From contig NZ_MAUD01000092.1 of assembly GCF_001700515.1 (NCBI RefSeq), positions 1 through 35,826 on the forward strand: a stretch of 35,826 nt of DNA, read 5' to 3'. The DNA is from Streptomyces lushanensis (GTDB taxonomy: Bacteria > Actinomycetota > Actinomycetes > Streptomycetales > Streptomycetaceae). Shown here one piece after another: positions 32,033 to 35,826 of the stretch. Numbering within the stretch: the stretch's first letter is position 1; every line of letters starts with the position of its first letter. The notes beneath the pieces were generated by a model. The model searched no databases. It worked only from the letters and a program-made list of their open reading frames with translations, and had not been told where the DNA came from. Both the position numbers and the translations under genes were made by a program.

Positions 32033-35000
32033 GACTGCACCGGCTCACGATCACCGCCTTCGGCCCCTTCGCCGCCACCCAGACCGTCGACTTCGACGCG
32101 CTCTCCGCCGCCGGGCTCTTCCTGCTGCACGGCCCGACCGGCGCGGGAAAGACCTCCGTGCTCGACGCGGTCTGCTACGCGCTGTACGGAGCCGTGCCCG
32201 GGGCGCGGCAGAGTCCCGGCGCCCCGCTGCGCAGCGACCACGCGTCCGCCGGGACCGCCACCGAGGTGGCGCTCGAACTGACCGTGGGCGGACGGCGGTT
32301 CGAGATCACGCGGCGGCCCGCCCAGCAGCGCCCGAAGAAGCGCGCCAAGGGCTTCACCACGGAGAAGGCGCAGAGCCTGCTGCGCGAGTACGACAGCGGG
32401 CGCGCCGAATGGCGGGCGCTGAGCCGCTCCCACCAGGAGATCGGCGAGGAGATCGGCCTGCTTCTCGGGATGAGCCGTGAGCAGTTCTGCCAGGTGGTGC
32501 TCCTCCCCCAGGGCGACTTCGCCCGCTTTCTGCGGGCCGACGCCGAGGCGCGCGGCAGGCTTCTCGGCACGCTCTTCGACACGCGCCGGTTCGCCGCCGT
32601 CGAGGAACGGCTCGCCGAGCTGCGCCGGGCCGCGGAACACCGGGTACGCGCGGGTGACGACCGGCTGCTCGGCATCGCGCAGCGCATCGCCCAGGCCGCG
32701 GACGGCAGTTCGGCCCCCGCGCCGCCCGAGCGCCGACCGGGTGACGCCGGGCTCGCGCAGGCCGTTCTGGAGTGGGCGGCGATCGCCCGCTCCACCGCCC
32801 AGGAGCGGGCCGACATCGCCGAGTCGGCGCTCGCCGCGGCCGAGAGCCGACGGGCGGAGGCCCGCAGTGAGCTGGACGCCGCACAGGAACTGGCCCGGCT
32901 GCAAGGGCGGTTCGCCGAGACGCGGCTGCGCGCCGAAGCGCTGGAGGAACGCCGCGCCGAGCGCGACCGCGGCCAGGAGCTGCTGGACCGGGGTCACAAG
33001 GCCGAGTTGGTGGCCCCGGCGCTCGCCCTGCGCGACGAGGCCGAGGAGGCGCACCGGGCGGCGCGCGACGAGCACGACCGTACGCGGGCGCTGCTGCCGG
33101 CCGATCTCGCCGAGGCGGGCGCCGAGCAACTGGCCTCGCGGGAGCGGGCCATGAGGCAGGAAATCGGTGCGCTGGACGCGGCCCGGCGCGCGGAGCCGCG
33201 CAGTGCGGAGATCACCGAGGACCTGGCCGAACTGGACCGGCAGGCGCGGGCCGACGAGGAGATCCTCCAGGACGCGGCGGGCTGGCTGGCGGGCTGGGAG
33301 TCCGGACGCCGGGCGCTGCGGGACCGTATCGAGGCCGCTCAGGAGGCGGCGACCCGCGCCGAACAGCTCGCCGGACGGCTCGAACCCGCCCGGCAGCGGC
33401 TCGAAGCCGCCGTCCGGCGCGACAGCCTGGAAGCGGCGGCCGACGACGCCGAGCGGCGGCTGCGCCGGGCCAGGGAGCACGCCAACACCGCGCACGAGAG
33501 CTGGCTCGAACTGCGGGAGGGGCGGCTGCGGGGCATGGCGGCCGAGCTGTCCGCCCGGCTGGTCGACGGCGAGCCCTGCGCGGTCTGCGGCTCGGCCGCC
33601 CATCCCGAGCCCGCGCGCGCCACCGACGGACAGGTCGAACCGGCCGCCGAGGAGGCCGCGCTGACGGAGTATCAGCGGACGGCGAAAGCCCGTGACACGG
33701 CCGAGCGCGAGCATGTCGCGCTCGTGGAGCGCTGCACGGCGGCCCGCGAGGCGGCCGGAGGTACGGGCGGCGGTGCGGACGGGAGCGCGGACGGTGATGC
33801 CGACGGGGGCGCCGGTGTCGCCGAACTCACGGCGCTCACCCAGAGGTTGGAGCGGGAGTACACCGAGGCGCACCGGCTCGCGGCCGGTACGCACGCGGCC
33901 CGCGAGGCGCTCGACCGCGCCGAGCGCGAGCACGAGAAGCGCCTCGCCGCGCGGCAGCAGGCCGAACGCCGGGGCGCCGCCCGTACCTCACGGCGCGAGG
34001 CCCTCGACCGCGAACAGAGCGCGCTGCTCGCCGAGTTGAGCCGCGCCCGGGGAGACGCCAGGTCCGTCGCGGAACGCGCCGGACAGCTTGAGCACCGGGC
34101 CCAGTGGCTCGCCGAGGCCGCCGAGGCCGTACGCGCGGTCGACACCACGGCCCTGGGGCTGAAGGAGGCCGACGGCCGGCTCGCCGGCGCCGCCTTCCGG
34201 GCCGGTTTCGACACTCCGCAGGCCGCGGCCGGCGCCCTGCTCACCGCCAGGGACCGGCGTGAACTCCAGCACCGGCTGGACGAATTCCAGGCCGAGGCCG
34301 CCGCGATCGCCGACCGGCTCGCCGAACCGAACGCCCGGGCCGCCGCCGCGTGCCCGCCCGCCGCCACCGCCGCCGCGCGGGACGCCCTCGACCGGGCGGA
34401 ACGGGCCTCGCGGCACGCGTCCGCCACCGCCGTCGGCGCCCGGGAGCGCCGCGCCGAACTGGCCAGGCTCTCCCGGCTGGCCGAGACGGAGGTGCGCGCG
34501 CTCGGCCCGGTGCGCGAGGAGTACGACCGGGTGGCACGCCTCGCCGGACTGACCGCGGGCACCTCCGCCGACAACGAGCGCAGGATGCGCCTGGAGTCCT
34601 ATGTCCTGGCGGCCCGGCTGGAACAGGTCGCCGCCGCGGCCACCGTACGGCTCCAGCGCATGTCCTCCGGGCGGTACGCCCTCGTCCACTCCGACGCGCG
34701 GGCGGGCGGGGCGCGCAGGTCGGGACTGGGACTCCAGGTTGTCGACGCCTGGACCGGCAGCGCGCGCGACACCGCGACGCTCTCGGGCGGCGAGACCTTC
34801 TTCGCGTCCCTGGCCCTGGCCCTCGGTCTCGCGGACGTCGTCACCGACGAGGCCGGTGGCGTACGGCTGGACACCCTCTTCATCGACGAGGGTTTCGGCA
34901 GCCTGGACGACCAGACGCTGGACGAGGTGCTCGACGTCCTGGACACACTGCGGGAACGCGACCGCAGCGTCGGCATCGTCAGCCATGTCGCCGATCTGCG

Positions 35001-35088
35001 CCGCCGTGTCCCGGCCCAGCTGGAGATCGTCAAGGAACGGCACGGCTCGGCGGTGCGCCAGCGCGCGACGGGCGAGCCGGGGACGTGA
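32029..35088 (+). CDS. sbcC: Exonuclease SbcCD subunit C (Rad50-like SMC ATPase)
   Basis: 1019-residue ATPase. The Walker A motif is GPTGAGKTS (35-43). Long charged coiled-coil arms run from about 200 to 500 and 540 to 860, joined at a zinc hook CAVC (Cys517, Cys520). The ABC signature LSGGETF is at 918-924, and Walker B with the D-loop is LFIDEGFGSLD (about 950). It pairs with SbcD to process DNA ends. The frame is open back to 30802, but this part is shadow of sbcD. The GTG at 32029 gives RLHRLTITAFGPFAATQTVD, the expected N-terminus. A Gly/Asp-rich insert (GGTGGGADGSADGDADGGAG, about 579-598) lies just after the hook and is likely a flexible linker. Confidence 0.94.
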   Translation: MRLHRLTITAFGPFAATQTVDFDALSAAGLFLLHGPTGAGKTSVLDAVCYALYGAVPGARQSPGAPLRSDHASAGTATEVALELTVGGRRFEITRRPAQQRPKKRAKGFTTEKAQSLLREYDSGRAEWRALSRSHQEIGEEIGLLLGMSREQFCQVVLLPQGDFARFLRADAEARGRLLGTLFDTRRFAAVEERLAELRRAAEHRVRAGDDRLLGIAQRIAQAADGSSAPAPPERRPGDAGLAQAVLEWAAIARSTAQERADIAESALAAAESRRAEARSELDAAQELARLQGRFAETRLRAEALEERRAERDRGQELLDRGHKAELVAPALALRDEAEEAHRAARDEHDRTRALLPADLAEAGAEQLASRERAMRQEIGALDAARRAEPRSAEITEDLAELDRQARADEEILQDAAGWLAGWESGRRALRDRIEAAQEAATRAEQLAGRLEPARQRLEAAVRRDSLEAAADDAERRLRRAREHANTAHESWLELREGRLRGMAAELSARLVDGEPCAVCGSAAHPEPARATDGQVEPAAEEAALTEYQRTAKARDTAEREHVALVERCTAAREAAGGTGGGADGSADGDADGGAGVAELTALTQRLEREYTEAHRLAAGTHAAREALDRAEREHEKRLAARQQAERRGAARTSRREALDREQSALLAELSRARGDARSVAERAGQLEHRAQWLAEAAEAVRAVDTTALGLKEADGRLAGAAFRAGFDTPQAAAGALLTARDRRELQHRLDEFQAEAAAIADRLAEPNARAAAACPPAATAAARDALDRAERASRHASATAVGARERRAELARLSRLAETEVRALGPVREEYDRVARLAGLTAGTSADNERRMRLESYVLAARLEQVAAAATVRLQRMSSGRYALVHSDARAGGARRSGLGLQVVDAWTGSARDTATLSGGETFFASLALALGLADVVTDEAGGVRLDTLFIDEGFGSLDDQTLDEVLDVLDTLRERDRSVGIVSHVADLRRRVPAQLEIVKERHGSAVRQRATGEPGT

Positions 35089-35154
35089 CGGCGCGGAACG
35101 GCGGCGTGACGGCGCGGACGGCGGCTGAGCGGACGGCGGCGGCTGAGCGGGCGG
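35086..35154. repeat. Imperfect tandem repeats after sbcC
   Basis: The unit GTGACGGCGCGGA(A)CGGCGGC occurs twice in tandem, then CGGCGGCTGAGCGG occurs twice. The stretch fills most of the convergent gap between sbcC and the Lrp gene. I see no clean terminator hairpin in it. Confidence 0.5.
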
Positions 35155-35185
35155 TGCCGTGTGGCCGAGCAGACGGTGCGGGCTC

Positions 35186-35632
35186 TCAGCGGCTGAGGGA
35201 GCGGCGGGGCAGCGGCGAGGAGTAGACGACGCTGGTGGTGACCGAGCCCAGGGTGCCGATCCGGCCCGAGATCTCTTCAAGATGGCTCATCGAACGGGCG
35301 GCGACCTTCAGCACGAAGCAGTCGTCGCCCGTCACATGGTGCGCCTCCAGAATCTCGGAGGTCGCCTCCAGCAGGTCGTGGAACGGCTTGTAGTTGCCGT
35401 TCGGGTAGCGCAGCCGTACGAAGGCGAGGATGGGCCGGCCGAGCCGCTCGCGGTCGACCACCGCGGTGTAGCCGGAGATCACCCCGGCCTCCTCCAGCCG
35501 GCGCACCCGCTCGGTCACGGCGCTGGCGGACATGGAGACGGCCCTGGCCAGCTCGGCGAAACTGACCCGGCCCTCGCGTTGCAGGACATCCAGCAGGTGC
35601 CAGTCGGTGGCATCCGGCGAAAACTCGGTCAT
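35186..35632 (-). CDS. Lrp/AsnC family transcriptional regulator
   Basis: 148-residue regulator with an N-terminal HTH (about 8-60; DWHLLDVLQREGRVSFAELA, then MSASAVTERVRRLEEAGVIS) and a C-terminal RAM ligand-binding domain (about 65-140; PILAFVRLRYPNGNYKPFHD, GDDCFVLKVAARSM). Such proteins sense amino acids or related acids and often control the divergent gene. The frame is open to 35758. ATG 35632 (TEFSPDATDW) is chosen as giving the family's normal length; ATG 35665 is an alternative. The divergent partial gene starts 94 nt away and its promoter lies in the shared gap, so it is the obvious candidate target. Confidence 0.85.
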   Translation of the reverse strand: MTEFSPDATDWHLLDVLQREGRVSFAELARAVSMSASAVTERVRRLEEAGVISGYTAVVDRERLGRPILAFVRLRYPNGNYKPFHDLLEATSEILEAHHVTGDDCFVLKVAARSMSHLEEISGRIGTLGSVTTSVVYSSPLPRRSLSR

Positions 35633-35690
35633 CACCGAGAAATAGCAGGCGAAGCCCCTGTCCATCAAGGCAAGGACCGGGGAATCCCTC

Positions 35691-35719
35691 TTCAGCGGAC
35701 GGATCTGCGACCGTAGATT
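35691..35719 (+). promoter_or_regulatory. Promoter of the divergent partial gene
   Basis: TTCAGC (35691-35696) and TAGATT (35714-35719) are separated by 17 nt. The -10 box ends 7 nt before ATG 35727, so the message would be leaderless. The site lies in the Lrp/AsnC intergenic region and could be under its control. Confidence 0.55.
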
Positions 35720-35726
35720 TCTGGGC

Positions 35727-35826
35727 ATGACCACACATTCCGGCCCGCGTGCCGCCACTCCCGCCCCCGCCCTCGCTCCCGCGCCTTCCCTCGCTCCTGC
35801 CCCTGCGCCCGCGCCCGCTCCCGGCC
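35727..35826 (+). CDS. N-terminal fragment of an unidentified gene divergent from lrp (partial)
   Basis: From ATG 35727 the frame is open to the window edge. It reads MTTHSGPRAATPAPALAPAP and continues with Ala-Pro repeats, 33 complete codons. This is a low-complexity leader with no recognisable domain, so no function can be given. The start is supported by a well-spaced promoter whose -10 box lies 7 nt upstream. Position opposite an Lrp/AsnC gene suggests an amino-acid transport or metabolism gene, but this is only a general pattern. Confidence 0.55.
   Translation, partial: MTTHSGPRAATPAPALAPAPSLAPAPAPAPAPG

Noticed and set aside
31870..33933. 687-codon minus-strand open frame
   Set aside because: Antisense shadow of sbcD and sbcC.

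Overview
The window is chromosomal DNA from a high-GC actinomycete, almost certainly a Streptomyces. Third codon positions are strongly G/C, GTG and TTG starts are common, and 4-nt stop/start overlaps link many genes. Several promoters have a TANNNT -10 box only 6-9 nt from the start codon, so those mRNAs would be leaderless. I see no prophage, insertion sequence, CRISPR array, tRNA or rRNA. The region is mostly conserved housekeeping and core-type genes, with local remodelling.

Layout: (1) 1-2.1 kb, the end of a biotin operon (bioB C-terminus, bioA, bioD). (2) 2.1-2.8 kb, a convergent two-gene toxin-antitoxin-like pair (RHH-type antitoxin plus degenerate Fic/Doc-fold protein) with an inverted-repeat operator in its promoter. 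(3) 2.9-5.2 kb, two coupled CNNM/CorC-type membrane proteins. (4) 5.3-9.1 kb, an SGNH hydrolase, purB and a ManD-type enolase-superfamily dehydratase. (5) 9.2-12.0 kb, a deazaflavin-dependent nitroreductase-family protein, a ROK regulator and a GntR/UTRA regulator with a DasR-like operator on its own -35 box. (6) 12.2-15.0 kb, an ECF41-type sigma factor divergent from a Tat-exported PhoD phosphatase that has a PHO-box-like direct repeat upstream. (7) 15.2-21.0 kb, a SWIM zinc-finger gene coupled to a DUF6493-type gene, preceded by an exact match to the PafBC (RecA-independent) DNA-damage promoter, then a membrane-anchored ACT-GNAT protein. (8) 21.4-24.1 kb, a DUF885 metallopeptidase-like protein and an SDR oxidoreductase. 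(9) 24.2-30.0 kb, a protocatechuate (beta-ketoadipate) operon on the minus strand, pcaI-J-F'-H-G-B-D, followed by a CoA-binding gene. (10) 30.2-35.1 kb, YigZ/IMPACT, sbcD and sbcC as one coupled operon. (11) 35.2 kb to the end, an Lrp/AsnC regulator divergent from a truncated gene.

The points most worth a second look are these. The pca operon is eroded: pcaF has lost about 330 internal residues in frame but keeps its translational coupling, the enol-lactonase carries a short unrelated tail where Streptomyces PcaL proteins carry the PcaC decarboxylase domain, and no pca regulator gene is present. As drawn, the operon encodes neither 4-carboxymuconolactone decarboxylase nor beta-ketoadipyl-CoA thiolase. 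The SWIM/DUF6493 module (possibly with the ACT-GNAT gene) appears to be a DNA-damage-inducible unit of unknown function. Distinct operator/promoter overlaps can be read for the gntR, toxin-antitoxin, pcaI and SGNH promoters.
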